A stretch of DNA of 64,000 nucleotides from NCBI GenBank assembly GCA_958295665.1, contig OY282558.1:44454389-44518388 (forward strand), given 5' to 3'. The stretch comes from Tipula vernalis (lineage: Eukaryota > Arthropoda > Insecta > Diptera > Tipulidae). Positions 46,104-59,531 of this stretch are shown here, in pieces. Numbering within the stretch: position 1 is the stretch's first letter; each line of letters begins with the position of its first letter. Position numbers and translations under genes: made by a program. A model generated the notes under the pieces. It saw only the letters and a program-made list of their open reading frames with translations. It ran no database searches and was not told the origin of the DNA.

Positions 46104-47612
46104 ACATCCATATTACATATAAACAATTTCCAGAAATGAACAATTTAGATTCATCTATACTTAAGATGACCATTGCTGTGAAAACCACGAATATGTCATG
46201 CTTCCATCTTATAGAAAGTTTTTTAGGAGTGTATACAGTGGTCAGCAGGTACCAAAAGCTTCTACAAAATTTTATTTTTCATTATTATACATTCAATTAT
46301 TCAAGGATTTGCGCAATTAATTAACAAACACCACTAAAACATAAAATATTTAATCTTAATCTAAGTGTAATTTTCTAAATCATTTTTACAAGCATAATAT
46401 TCAATATCAAAACCAAACTTTTTTTCATTCATTTATAAATATTTATACACAATAAACGAGATTAATTTTAGAATAGCTTTCGGCAATATCATCACAACAC
46501 TAACTAAATTCAGTCTTCTAGCAATTTACAAAAAAACATTTAAATCATTTAAAAGTAGAGAGAAAATATTTCGTTTTACTTCTCCTACCTCAAGACGAGT
46601 TGTTTTATGTAGAACATGCTTTAAAATTCTCACTATGTAGATGTATAGTATGTAAGAATGTACTATGTACGTAAATAAGTAAACAGAAGCAAAATAATTG
46701 AAACCCTCTTATCATTCCCAACCTCGCTTTACATAAATAATTTCGTGTGCGCGCCTCTAGGATTTTCTTAATGATTTTCCCCGTAGTACAAGATAACAAC
46801 AACAAACACGTTGGATTATGTCTAAGTGTGGAAAAAAAATTTCGTGCTAAAAACTTTTCTTCATTTTTTCCCCATTTATATTTTCCTTACTACTATATGT
46901 ACACAACATACTATATACCTACACAATCAATTTAAATTTACGTTTTTTTTTGTTGTTGTTTCTTGTACTGAATGTGTACTGTAATATAATCTGTGTAGAA
47001 CGCTGTTAATGGGTAACCCTTTAATGTTTTATGCAAAAAAAAAAAATCTATGACAAATTATGACAGAGGGATTTGCAAGGATTTACATAATTTTTATTTT
47101 ATTTTACGTTGAAATAATATTATGGTAATGAACTTTATTTTTCTACAATTACTTTGGGCGACTATATGACGATGACGATGAGAAATTAGAAAAATTAAAA
47201 TGAACCAGATGAAAAACAAAAATAAAAAAAAAAAAGTTATTAATAATGAAAGCTTTCGAGAAGTCACATAATTACATTAATCAATTAAGAGTTTATGAAA
47301 CAGGAAACAAATCAAAATTTGTTCAATAATGAGGCCACTCAATTTTGAGAGGATGATAGGCCGGAAATTTATGATTTTGTAGTTTTATTATTCATGTGTA
47401 ACATTACGTTCTGATGTGTAGCAGTATTACATTTCTATGCGAAATGTGAGATTAGATGTAAATAGAACATGCAATCCGGAATATGAAAAAAATTAATTCT
47501 TTAATGGGGTTTCTACATACCAGTATTACCTAATAACTGGAAGCAATTAAAATACATTTTGTTACAAAGTACTTGTACATATGAAAGAAAAAATATTTTT
47601 TCAGTCGCAATG
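46104..47612. other. Non-coding stretch
   Basis: AT-rich, with no supported gene or terminal repeats. Short A-runs lie at 47034-47046 and 47225-47235. The frames at 46605 and 46747 lack family similarity. Confidence 0.4.
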
Positions 47613-49525
47613 AATAATATCAAAGCCTTCTAAAATATAGAGCCATAATATTAATGACGTATTTTTTAGAAGCTTTTTTAGTGGTATAACTTTTCACTGA
47701 TTTCCATAGGAATCCATAGTAAAAATGGTGTTTTTTAGCTTCAAGTTTTTCAATGAAAAAAGCAAAAATATCATAAAATGTTTATATAAAAGTTTTCTAC
47801 ATATCTTTAAGAACAATATACAAGAAGGCCATATTGGTATTAAGTAAATATTAATTGCACAAATGTTAAAATTAAATTATTTCTAAAATATATTTTTTGA
47901 ACTTTCATTTCGTAAAATACATTAAAGTTGGCTCTGACAAATTAAAATAATACTTGCTAAATTTATCTTTAGTTTTACTAGTGTACGTAAGATGTCTAAA
48001 ATGGTTACAGAAAAATACGAAAAACAATTATTTAATCGCAAAATTATCAAACGTTTCAATATTTTGTGAATTTGTTTTGCTTTTCCTACAATTTTTGAAC
48101 TTGAAATTTCCCAAGGTAGTAATTTTTGGTACGATTTTACCAAATTTTTACGGCCATCACTGCCATCTATGTAATGTATATTGACTTAATGACCAAACGA
48201 ATTGTAGTAAGCTTTTATTTCAATTTGACCAGAATGCTGTTGTTATGAATTTTTTTAAATATTTTGGTTTAAATAAATCAATTATTACAAGAAAATGAAA
48301 ACGATTTACTTAAACCATATTCATATATGTTGAAATTGAAACATTTATGAAAGTATCTTAGAAATCATAATTAAGAATTTGTAACGTTTTCATTTAAAAA
48401 TTTGTCTTAGGAAAAAAAGTGATTTCCCATATGTTTTGTGTGTTTTACTATGAAAAGTTTCGTTTTTTCCTCGTTTCTAATTCCCTTATAAAAGCTCAGA
48501 TTTTTTGATTATGGCTCTATAAAATACAGGGTGCTCTGATAATATTCAATAAATTATAAAATGTGTAAAAGAAGTCAACTTTTAATGTTTGTCTTAATGA
48601 AGTGAATAATATCACATCACCCTGTATTTTATAGAACCATAATCAAAAAATCTGAGCTTTTATAAGGGAATTAGAAACGAGGAAAAAACGAAACTTTTCA
48701 TAGTAAAACACACAAAACATATGGGAAATCACTTTTTTTCCTAAGACAAATTTTTGTTACAAATTCTTAATTATGATTTCTGAAATACTTTCATAAATGT
48801 TGGAATTTCAACATATATGAATATCGTTTAAGTAAATCGTTTTCATTTTCTTGTAATTATTGATTTCTTTAAACCAAAATATAAAAAAAATTTCATAACA
48901 ACAGCATTCTGGTCAAATTGAAATAAAAGCTTACTACAATTCGTTTGGTCATTAAGTCAATATACATTACATAGATGGCAGTGATGGCCGTAAAAATTTG
49001 GTAAAATCGTACCAAAAATTACTACCTTGGGAAATTTCAAGTTCAAAAATTGTAGGAAAAGCAAAACAAATTCACAAAATATTGAAACGTTTGATAATTT
49101 TGCGATTAAATAATTGTTTTTCGTATTTTTCTGTAACCATTTTAGACATCTTACGTACACTAGTAAAACTAAAGATAAATTTAGCAAGTATTATTTTAAT
49201 TTGTCAGAGCCAACTTTAATGTATTTTACGAAATGAAAGTTCAAAAAATATATTTTAGAAATAATTTAATTTTAACATTTGTGCAATTAATATTTACTTA
49301 ATACCAATATGGCCTTCTTGTATATTGTTCTTAAAGATATGTAGAAAACTTTTATATAAACATTTTATGACATTTTTGCTTTTTTCATTGAAAACTTGAA
49401 GCTTAAAACACCATTTTTACTATGGATTCCTATGGAAATTAGTGAAAAGTTATACCATTAAAAAAGCTTCTAAAAAATACCTCATTATGATTATGGCTCT
49501 ATACTCTAGAAGGCTCTGATAATAT
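47613..49525. mobile_element. Head-to-head pair of ~930-bp repeat copies (large inverted repeat)
   Basis: The left arm 47613-48548 and right arm 48603-49525 are inverse copies with a ~54-bp loop. A central block of at least 230 bp translates identically from both arms (47954-48184 and 48957-49187). Each arm has related inverted ends: gctctgataatat at the inner end and its inverse, slightly changed, at the outer end, together with ttatggctctata-like sequence. Each arm alone therefore looks like a transposon copy. A third, single copy is at 4805-7100. No transposase is encoded. Confidence 0.9.
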
Positions 49526-50303
49526 ACATACATAAATAATAGTATGCACAACGTTCAAAGCTGAAAGATCAAAGGAAAAATGCTACGTTGCGACGACTGA
49601 AGATTTAAAATCTGTTGACAATTACGATTCTTAACTCCGCAGATATTATTTAGAAATTGTAACATCGTTATTACAGAAATTGGCCTATGAATAATCTAAA
49701 GTCTTTTTTGGAATAACTATCTTCACTTACAGGTAACGAATATTTATTTTGATTTAAAACTATGGTAAATACTACAAATCACAATAAAAAAACTCGTTTA
49801 TAAAGTTTTCGATTATAAACTTTGATTAATTCATTTTATAAATGGCTTATTTCCGGATAAATTATGATATTTCGAGAAGAATATAATAACAGCGTAAAAA
49901 GTAATTTTAATGATATTCATTTCAAACTAAGACATCCAGGATTATTTTCGCTTTAACCTAGCTAGGTAAGTTGTTATAAATCCTGAAGTTGATAAAAAAA
50001 CAAACTTTGATTTCTCGAAATTTCTTACAATTAATTGGTACATTTTTTGAACTTGGATCAAAAATCTTTCAGAATTCGTCAATATAAACATATCCTGTCT
50101 GTTTGTATTATAACAGTAGGGTTTTAAAAAACGACCCTTGGTCCGATGCTTAGAACCGAGTGGGCCAATAAGAGTTTCACCATGTGAAAAGTAAATAAAA
50201 AATTGTTGCGTTGGAATGATCGATAACAATTATGTGTGAAAGATAATATTGGCCAATTATTCACTACGGCTTCTCTGGCACTTATAAATCTATTTATCCA
50301 TTA
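49526..50303. other. Non-coding stretch
   Basis: No supported gene. The minus-strand frame 49942-50229 is open for 95 codons but matches nothing I recognise. Confidence 0.35.
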
Positions 50304-50480
50304 TTAACATATTTGCTCCTCTATTCTACCAATATGCCTTATTATCTCGTCACTTAGCTCTTGAATTGTTGATGCCTTAATGGCATAGACCTTAGTTCTG
50401 TGATAATCCCAAAAAAATAAGTCCAAGGGTGTCAAATGACCTCGCTTGGCGTAATAATGCGTTCCGGGGACATTTTTAAA
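50304..50480 (-). pseudogene. Tc1/mariner-type transposase fragment, end of DDE domain
   Basis: The minus-strand frame reads HLTPLDLFFWDYHRTKVYAI followed by TIQELSDEIIRHI and a stop, matching the PDLTPLDFFLW region and following segment that end the DDE domain in many arthropod mariner-like transposases. Only about 55 residues survive. The upstream catalytic Asp residues are absent. It is too short and startless to be a gene. Confidence 0.6.
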
Positions 50481-50496
50481 AAAATGCTGTTGGTGT

Positions 50497-50632
50497 TAAA
50501 TAATATTTCCCCCTTTTCTTCTTTTATGAAATTACAGTTTGCTTCATAACGCAAATTCAAAGAAAGCTGAAACAAACGGCAATTTTATAAAAGAAAAAAG
50601 AAGGGAAATTATATAATTATATTATTTAATCT
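50497..50632. repeat. Imperfect inverted repeat, MITE-like
   Basis: ttaaataatatttcccccttttcttcttttat at 50495-50526 is roughly the inverse of ataaaagaaaaaagaaggga... to about 50632, with a GC-richer loop. Coding potential is absent. It may belong to the mariner-like remnant beside it. Confidence 0.45.
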
Positions 50633-50639
50633 GAAATTC

Positions 50640-51270
50640 CGTCTTTTTTGTGAAATCACGTATAATTCATTTAAATAATATGTATTCTAAATTCAACATA
50701 AACTACACGTGGTTTCACAAAAATTCTCTTAGTCGAAAAATTTGTGAATTTTTTTTTGTTGGCTAATAACTGAAAGTTTCGTTTCGACTATTCACGAAGA
50801 GTGAATCTTTTCGTTCTTCATCACTTCATCGAACAATTTATCCCTATCTTATATTTAAATTGGAATTATCTAGGAAAGGTATTGCGGGGGGTTCAACCGG
50901 GATATGCGAGTTGAATATTGGCAAATTAGTTGCTCTTTGGAAGATAATTGTTCATATTCGCTACCTAGCTCTAGCAATGAGTTGCGGTATGATACTGTGG
51001 TAAATCGTCAAAATTTTTAGCTTTCACAGAATTAACGGATCTTTTTTGCCATCCTGAAAAGGCATTTCCACATTTGATAGTTTGAGATAGTAGAGACGAC
51101 ATGTTGACCAACTTAAGGCAAATAGCTACATATTCTTATAGGAACAGCAAAATAAAACGACTTACATCCATACCTCGATTATGTGGTGGTCCTGAAAAAT
51201 GGCGTTTCACTTTTTCATATTGAATTGAAAACGGTAGTCTTCTTTAAACACACCACTTAAACGGGTCTGA
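50640..51270. other. Non-coding stretch
   Basis: No gene or clear repeat recognised. Confidence 0.35.
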
Positions 51271-51365
51271 GCCCGTATTCTTGAAATTCGATCAAAAAAA
51301 GTCGCCCGTGATTTTCTAGTGAAATACAACGGCAACATTTTTCGTTGAATTTCAAGAATACGGGC
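51271..51365. repeat. Perfect 19-bp inverted repeat forming a ~95-nt hairpin
   Basis: gcccgtattcttgaaattc (51271-51289) is exactly inverse to gaatttcaagaatacgggc (51347-51365). Pairing continues imperfectly inward (gatcaaaaaaag against cttttttgatc-like sequence at 51330-51346). It could be a small MITE or a structured RNA. The sequence alone does not decide. Confidence 0.75.
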
Positions 51366-53139
51366 CAAGAGACGATGCAATTTATTGTATTGTTTGTTAC
51401 GAACTGGGCTTCTTGAGTTCGTCTGGGTTTTGCAATTCAAAACACTGTGTACTTTTATGTCACGTGACGTGACTTTATTTCACTTTACTTTTTATACACT
51501 TTAATATTTGCTTTTACTTTACTTCTTTAAATCTGTCTACTTCCCACTTGGTGGGGGTTATGATCAGAATTATTTCACTTATTACACGATTTAAGGTAAA
51601 CCAAAAACTGTCCCCCGCTTGTCTTCGGTCACGTTTACATACCAGTTTAACGCTGGAGATTTCCTTTATTGCGTCATCTTCATTCTTGGTTATTCTATTT
51701 GTGACACATAATCATCTGGAATCATCATATATCATCTTCGACGGGCGGTGTTGTGAATGTATTTAGTATAAGATTTGCAGTACGATAAATCGTGGCGTCT
51801 GTGGACACATTATTGTAAATTTTCAATCCGAACCACTACTTATCAAGCGGATTGACGAAAAGATCCAGGAGATTTTTTTTTTTAAATAAAAAATCAAAAC
51901 TAGAATCTTCATATCTTGCATATCGATCAATAATATTCGATTGTTAAATTTCCCTAATAATTCCACGTAACAATGATGAATGAGAAAGAGTTCTAGCCCA
52001 ACTAATCGAGCTTTAATCATGTAGATCGAATTCAAACTTTACACCGTCTGATTGTTGGAAAATTTCTTTCAGAACATGCACCTTCAATTGTGGCTAAAAT
52101 AATTTAAATGGTTTACATCGTAGGAAAAATTTCAGACGATTCATTTGGTTTATTTGATCCACAGGCCGCAAAAACAATTCGTTTGGTTGATTTTCGATAA
52201 GCATATATCAGTTGAAGTTAAAATTATTTTTGTCGGAATAGTACAAATTATACAGTACTATGGCAATACGTTTTGTATCGAAAGAAGCGATCGCCCACTC
52301 TGTAACTGGTTATGTTTACTCCTCGGTTAAAGATCATCGCCCATTCGTTTTAAAGCAATATTTCTGATCGATCTGCTGAAGTGGCAAAATGGTAATTTGA
52401 AGGTTTTCAAAGACTACTGAAGAAATATTACATTCGTCGGAATCTCTTGGGGTGAAAATGCCTAATTTATGGGCCACAAAAATTCACTGGCCCTAGGGAC
52501 GTGCTTAGTTTGCCTGGGGCTTAATCCACCCGTGGTCGTTCATTAATAACAACTAACATAAAGTGAAAATATTCTGGTAATTGTGCGAATAACAGATAGG
52601 GTATTGACCGTAAACGGGTGACAGACAAATCAGTGTAGCGCTAAGTAGTGAGCATACGTTATTTGGAGCTTTATAAATAGCGATCGTGCAAAGCATTTCA
52701 TAAGAATAAAAATCGTAAAAATAGGCCAAATTGCAAGGGTACCGTTAGTTCGTTCAACGAGTCCGAATTTTTACAAAGCTTTCAAGCGGGTTTACGAGAA
52801 ATAACTACAAATTCGTTAAATCGCGTTCTTCCAGAATATCCGTCCAGTGAACCGTGGTCCAAGTTAATTTAGATGCCACGGCGGTGGATCAGATGAACAG
52901 TACTCGTGTGGCACTAAACTTTTCGCTACGTGGCTTGCACAGATGTGTACCAGATTTTGATGATACTGGCTCATATTAAGTCGAGTATTGGTTGGACGAT
53001 TTCGAGAATACTGCAATACTATTTAGAATACCGCAACAACGTATTTACGGTCGACAATGCCGCTAGAACATCTTTTGTTTGTTTTTTGCCATTTTTTCGA
53101 AATAAGGCCTAACCGCATTTGATGCACGTAAATCGAATC
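51366..53139. other. Non-coding or unrecognisable decayed sequence
   Basis: No domain could be read. The part after about 52500 is probably the decayed 5' region (LTR and gag) of BEL element 4 because of its position, but no motif proves it. Confidence 0.3.
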
Positions 53140-55620
53140 TCGCCTTATTACCGACTGCATTGGTATACATGTGTTCATGATTCTGCAGGGAACTGTTCGC
53201 GCACTGTTACATTATGGATCTCAATCTACTTTCATCAGAGAAAGTTTAGTCAGAAGATTAAATCAAAAACGGCCTTTCGCAAATGTCAAAGTATCGGGTA
53301 TTTCCGTGTCGAAAGCAGCATTGGCGAAAAGTTTGGTAAAATTAACGCTAAAGTCTAGGTTCGATAATCATGAATGGTGCGAAATCAGGGCGCTCATTCT
53401 CATGAAACTAATATCTACAATTCCACCATCGAAAATAAATGCCTGTTAGAGCTGATTGGTGAAGAACTTCAGTTACCTGATCCCGCGTATCACATCGCAA
53501 TCAACCAAATTTAGATGGCTTAAATCTGGTCGGTGAAAATCCTCCTCCGTACAGATACAAGCAGCATTGGAAGAAGTTCCAACGGCTCCAGATATATCTG
53601 ATGCTTAAGTGCTTTGTGAAAGCCATTTCCTGGACCGCACTTTGTCAGACTACCATTCAATAGGGATTTCGGAGAACTCGAACTTGGGAGCTGTTACCCG
53701 GTTATTGTCTATGGAGCTTAAATTTAACAAAAACCCAGAGCTCCAGGAGCAGTAAGCCAATTTTATGCAAGAATACTTGAGTGTAGGACACACGGAGGAA
53801 ATAAAACCTGTTAGTTGGTCCGACAATTCAAAAGGATTTGATTTCTATTTTAATGATGTTTCGGAAGCATGCAATGGCATTTTCGTCAGATGTGGAGAAA
53901 ATGTACTGCCAGATAAAGGTCAATAAGTCCGACCACGATTATCAAAGAGTTCTGTGGGGTAAAGCAGCTTTTGAACCCATAAAATCGTTCCGATTAACTA
54001 TAGTTACCTATGGAACATCTTGCGTTCCCTTTCTAGCGGTCCAAACGCTGCATCAAATTGCCGAGGATTATAAACCACTTTTCACAGTAGGTTTCACCAT
54101 ACCAAAACGTAATAATATAATAGTAATTTTTACGTGGACGGGATGGTTAAGGTGGTTTAAATTGCGCAAGTGGAAGTCAAATTCAACAGAGTTGATCAGC
54201 GGCATTCCAACCGACCTGAAAGATGACGAAAACTTAAACATCAATGATAAATCCACAATCGTAAAAATATTAGGACTGCAGTATAGAATCCAAAACGAGA
54301 CACATTTTCTTGTAAAATAAAGTAGTTTCTTCTAAGCACCAAATGTTGTCTAAAATAGTACGAATAGTAGTACAGTCCACTTCCGGAAGACATGAAGCAA
54401 CAATAGACCGCAAACCAATCGACTTTAATTGATTTGAGGAAGGTCGGGGTTCCACGATTTTTGAAGACGAATAAATCTCCAACAACGCACAAATTCACGG
54501 ATTTTGTAACACGTCGAACATGTCAGAGCGACGAAAATGGGCAAACAAGTACAACATTGTTATTTCAAAAGCCCAGGTTGTACCGTTAAAACAAGTGTCC
54601 TTACCACGTTTGAAATTTTGTGGAGCTATATTGCTAAGCAGTTTATTCTAATACACCAAAAAAGCTTTAGATATGAATAATCCAGAAAGCTACTCATGGA
54701 TGCGATCGAAGTTGAAATCGTGTTATCATGGCTATCCGCGATGTTCCAAGGCGTTGGAAAGGATTTATCAGGAATAGGACCTCAGAGTTTTTTTTTTTTG
54801 TAAAATCTGACAAAAGATAGGTGGAATCATGTTTCTTCGAAATAAAATCCCGATGACATTGCTTGGAGAGGTGTGACTCCCAAGAAGCTACTGGATTACA
54901 TTCTATGGTGGACGGAACTTCCTTGGTTTCTCAATCCTAAGAATAAATGGCCTCATAAGAAATCGCAACACACCACATTAGAAGAAAGCGATACCGCATT
55001 AAGAGCCAACACAGAATCGCCACATAACTACACGCTAGAACAATTATTTACGAGAGTGGCATCATATTCAAAAATGAAACTATCTTGGCAAGGATTTTAA
55101 AGGTCAGCGCGATAAATCGACACCTGGATACTGTCGAACTCCTCAAGAAAGCTGAAAAATTGTATGTGAAGTGGGCTCAGTCAGAACAATTTGAAACGAA
55201 ATTAATTTACTAAAACAAACATAAAAGACTGGCGCTAAAAGTAAAATTCTTTCGTTATATCCATTTGTCGATGAAGAAAGTATTTTAAGAGTCGGCGGAA
55301 ATATGACATAAAACATACTGATAGGATTATAAAGAAGCACACATTCGGTATTTACACAAAGAGTTAATAAAATACCATCTCGAAACACAACTATGACTGA
55401 ATACGAAATGGAAACTCTACTGCTGCAAACTGAAGGGATTCTAAACTCCAGACCACCTTGTCCAGTAACTGATGACATCGATGACCAAGGTGCCCTAACT
55501 CCAGCCCATTTTCTGATTGGCAAGCTTATCGCTAGTATTTCAGAGCCTTCATTATAACACATCGCCGGCAATCGATTCTCAAGATGGCAAAATGTGCAAG
55601 CTGGAATGATTTTTTTGTTG
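53140..55620 (+). pseudogene. BEL/Pao element 4, plus strand, strongly decayed
   Basis: Plus-strand order: protease-like RALLHYGSQSTFIRESLVRRL (53171-53449; active-site Asp replaced by His), RT-like FSSDVEKMYCQIKVNKSDHDY (53838-54320) with a degenerate region where the YVDD box should be (about 54120-54150), ILGLQYRI, then RNase H/linker debris. The linker before integrase follows (about 55125-55300: LLKKAEKLYVKWAQSEQF, VDEESILRVGGN). At the end are the last integrase motifs LQTEGILNSRPPC and ALTPAHFLIGKLI (about 55420-55555). Most of the integrase core is missing. Stops and frameshifts are numerous, and no LTRs were seen. Confidence 0.75.
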
Positions 55621-58600
55621 TGACACAGTTTCTTTTTAAACTGAAAATAAAAGTTATTGTTGTTGATAGGATTGTCCTCGAACTGGCGTTCAGGTTGATG
55701 ATGTTAGTAACTCTTGAATCACATCAATATTTGCCATTATATAAGTTTCCCAGAAGCAGTATGGACCTTCAATAGCTTCCCATACATGACTAATCGGACA
55801 ATGTTGTCTTGTTTCACTACCCACTTTAGGGTAAGTTTATCCACAATGAATTTTCTTTAATGAACACAATATAAAAAACGCTTGCGACGGGAAACAGACA
55901 AGAACCATTAAATTATTTTTTTCCTATCTAAATTCAGTTTATTGAAGATCATCAAGTTTTCAGACTCATAGCACTTTCTCTAAGAGGTACTGAGCTGCTC
56001 CATATCATATTACTAACTTTAAATTATTTGACGCATCCAACATTTAAAGAAGCAGCCGGAGTAAGAAGTTTGATTAACGATATCGCAGAGTGGCTTAACT
56101 GCTTTTTAGAAGCGAGCAATCATATGTTACCTCGTTGATTGAGATCATTATTGTAACAACATTGTGTCACTGTAATAATGCAAATCAATTGGAACTTTTC
56201 AATAATTTTAAAAACTATATGACGGAAGATTTGCTTCATCAGCGTAGCAGCGAGAATAATGCCTTTTCTAGATGCGTTTTCGATTTTTTTTTTTACCTTA
56301 GTACCATTCTGTTCTTACAAGAAGAATATTTATTGCATTTAGTGAATTTAATCAAAGAATTAAACCTATGGGCATCCCTGAATGAATATCAAGAGGTATA
56401 TTTTATCAATAATCGACTGCTTTCGCTCTGAAAATGAGAGATCTGATAAAAAACGAATTGCAATAAAATTCTTGTTTGAACCTTGCTAAAATAAAGGAAC
56501 TCTACTAGACTGGGAACATTCTTCTTTTACAGCAGTTGTTCTTCTTTCTTACCAACATTGATCGTTTGGATCTTATTTATTGACATAGAAATGGACATAA
56601 TCGATTTTCACGAATATGAGGTTCCAAATGCTCATTGTTATTACCGCATTGATTTTAATCTGTCTCAGACATTGACAAGGTTAAATATTTGTCTATATCT
56701 CTCATATTATTGTCGTTGTCTTGTGGGATCTAAACTACATATAAGAATTGGCAAACATTTTATCTTTCTTGCATTTTTTTTTACAAAAATATATTTGTGA
56801 TTTCTTGGCATCGCGCCAAGGTTAACCATTTTCTTTATTTTGACTTTGTCGACAAACAATTTTGTATCTTTATAATGTGTACGTGTATACGAAGATGATG
56901 ATAGACAGTTTATAAAATTCTGTTAATGCTAGGTCATTGATGTAAATGATGTAATTATAATAAAATAAATTTAAATAACTCTGTATATGATGTTTAGGTA
57001 GCTGACATGGCATTTCCCCCGTCTAATTCGGTTCACCACAAACCAACAATATATGCGAGATATATCTACACACAAAATAATAAAATTCAATTTAATTAAA
57101 TACCACATTTTCCACCGCCCAATATTTTATGGTTGTGTGCGAATACGAATAATGTTAAATTCAATGCAAAAAAAAAAAAAACGAAACTTTTTTTTTACTA
57201 CACGGATAAACTTTTTTATTATTTACACAATAAAACTGATTTTTATTTAAAATTTTAGACTTTTATGTATTTTGTATACGTACGGATAAAAATAATACTG
57301 TAATAAATATGTATACAGGATGAAACAAAAGACAGTATTTTTTCACTAAATCAATATCTCGTTTCACTTTTCATCATCATCAACAAAATAATCATCTAAA
57401 AAACTCATAGATTCAAATAAGCACATTGAAAGAGCTTTTTATGATGAATATACACTGTACAATTTATATACTCGCAAAGTACAGTGTATAGACAAAATAC
57501 AAAAAGCTCTCATTTCCTTTTGTTTTAATTTTGACAATGACAAAAGTTTATCCTAAAACTTTATATCCAAAACGACTACAGGATGAATGGAGTAGGAAAA
57601 TTATAATTAATTTTTTAATTTTATTTTTTGAGCTTTCAGAACTACAGAAAAGTCTCGTTTAGCTATAGTTATTAATTAAAAGTGATACTCTTATATATTG
57701 TGTAAATAACTGACATTTTCTCAACGTTGATATTTAAAGGGCAAATTTATGATTTAATTGATAGATTACAAAACTATTTGTTATGCAGAAAGGTGAAAAG
57801 TCACAAATATGAAATATTTAATTTTTTTTTAGAAAATTGGAGATAGTTCGATCCAAAAATTATTTTAGTCCTTTTAAATTGGGGTTTGAGTGGAAACATA
57901 AACATTTTCTAATTAATACAAAAAACTGAATAATTTTCTATGCCAAGAAGAATAAATAAAAATATAAAGAGTTGAAATCCCAAATTCAATCCTCAAACGA
58001 ATATTTGTAAAAAATTGGCCAACCACGTCTTAATAACCACCCAAAATGTCGGTTTTATTAAATAATGAGAGAGAAAAATAACTTACCGTTGGATAAACAG
58101 AAGAGACGCATCCGAAGAAATATGACAGGTGGAACAGTCAACAGTGTGTATGCGAACTGGCAACGTCGCAATAATCGGCGGGAGTTAGCTTATTATTCAA
58201 ACACACGATGGGCGATTGGTAATCAAATGAGGCCACTGAGATAGACGTTTTAAAATTACGTTGCCACGCTCAGGCAGTTGAAAGGTGATTAAAGTTAGAC
58301 CAGAAAGTTACTTTTTTCAGTTTGTGGTGTAGCAACAGAAGGAAGCCTTCGAGCTAAACAGGCATCGAGAAGAAAGAATCTTACCAAATTTTAAAATGAT
58401 TATGCTTACAAATATTTACCGAGAGAGAAACCTCAAGTGGAACGCGTTTAGTAGCACTAACCATTTGAAATGTCAAACATTCTATGAGATTTTCGAATTT
58501 ATTTTGTTATCTTGAATATTTTGTGCAATGTTTTATAGTGATCAAAATCTATCACTAGCACATTGTTTTATAGTATTTAAATATGAAAACTGTTACTATA

Positions 58601-59262
58601 ACATGAGTTATGGTTGTATTAACGACTATAAATTCGGGCCTACAACACAAAGTTCGAGTATTGGGTTAAAATACACTTATTTTGGTTGGTGTCTTTACTA
58701 AAATAAATTTAAAATCTTAGTAGGCGAATTGTTTCTTAGCTGCATAAGGACCATCTGCTTTTATAAAAATAAACTATTTTTTGACATTTGCGTGTAATTA
58801 TTGGTTTATAATCAAATGCCTAAATTAATAATAAAAGGGAGTAGTGAGTAGCAAGTTCATGATCCAAATGAATTAATTTTCGTTTAATAAGACCGCCACC
58901 AAAATGTTTATGTTTATCATAACGGCCTCGTAAGTGAGCCTCGTAAATCAATAACAAACAACACATTTTAATATTATCATAACACAATGCGAAAGAATGG
59001 CCGAGAGTAATTATTGGAAATGGAAGATGGATCAAATGTGGATGTCAGCATACAATTAAATATTCAACCGTGAATTTTTATCACGATACAATTTACTTTC
59101 CAAACATTTAAAAATACCACCACTAGAATCAACCTTTTCACCACTGATATGAAAATTGTGTTTGCCCCAAATATACATGGTTAATGATGATGTTGATTGT
59201 TGATAACAATGATAATGGTGCATACAGGTAATGATAATTGTAAACACAAAATATTCCGTGTT
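55621..59262. other. AT-rich non-coding stretch
   Basis: No supported gene. The frame at 56135-56431 and its neighbour near 55930-56140 are short and match no family I know. A hairpin is listed separately at 57431-57510. A/T homopolymers occur at 57169-57181 and 57188-57196. Confidence 0.4.
57431..57510. repeat. Hairpin with two perfect 10-bp stem blocks
   Basis: agagcttttt (57431-57440) pairs with aaaaagctct (57501-57510), and tacactgtac (57451-57460) with gtacagtgta (57479-57488). The middle 10-12 nt pair poorly, and the loop is about 18 nt. Confidence 0.6.
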
Positions 59263-59531
59263 AAAATATTCTGGAAAATGGACATTTCCATTCTAATTTT
59301 AAAATTAAATCTCCGTTTTCCAGATAATTTACAATTTAAATTTTCGTTTTCAAACCAAAATATTTTTATTAATTCCAGGGCGTGGCGCCGATTTTCCAAA
59401 ATATTTCAACAGAAAATTCTGGGTAAGCCCCGGAATTAATAAAAATATTTTTGATTGAAAACGAAAATGTAAACACTGGAAAACGAAGATTTAATGTTAA
59501 ATAATGGAAATCTACACTTTCCAGAACATAA
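59263..59531. mobile_element. Fold-back MITE, about 270 bp
   Basis: The left arm from tattctggaaaatgg through attttcgttttcaa and tatttttattaattcc is mirrored by the right arm (about 59431-59531), ending ctttccagaacata. The centre (59384-59430) contains ggcgtggcgccg-like sequence. No coding capacity. The 5' LTR of gypsy element 3 starts one base beyond its right end. Confidence 0.8.

Noticed and set aside
47922..49219. Mirror pairs of 73- and 76-codon frames in the inverted pair
   Set aside because: They are identical only because the DNA arms are copies. Frames lie on both strands of the same DNA, lack family similarity, and are lysine/leucine-rich as expected from AT-rich sequence.
55930..56431. 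Possible helicase or Helitron-like frames
   Set aside because: Short broken frames gave no Rep, helicase or other diagnostic motif on reading.
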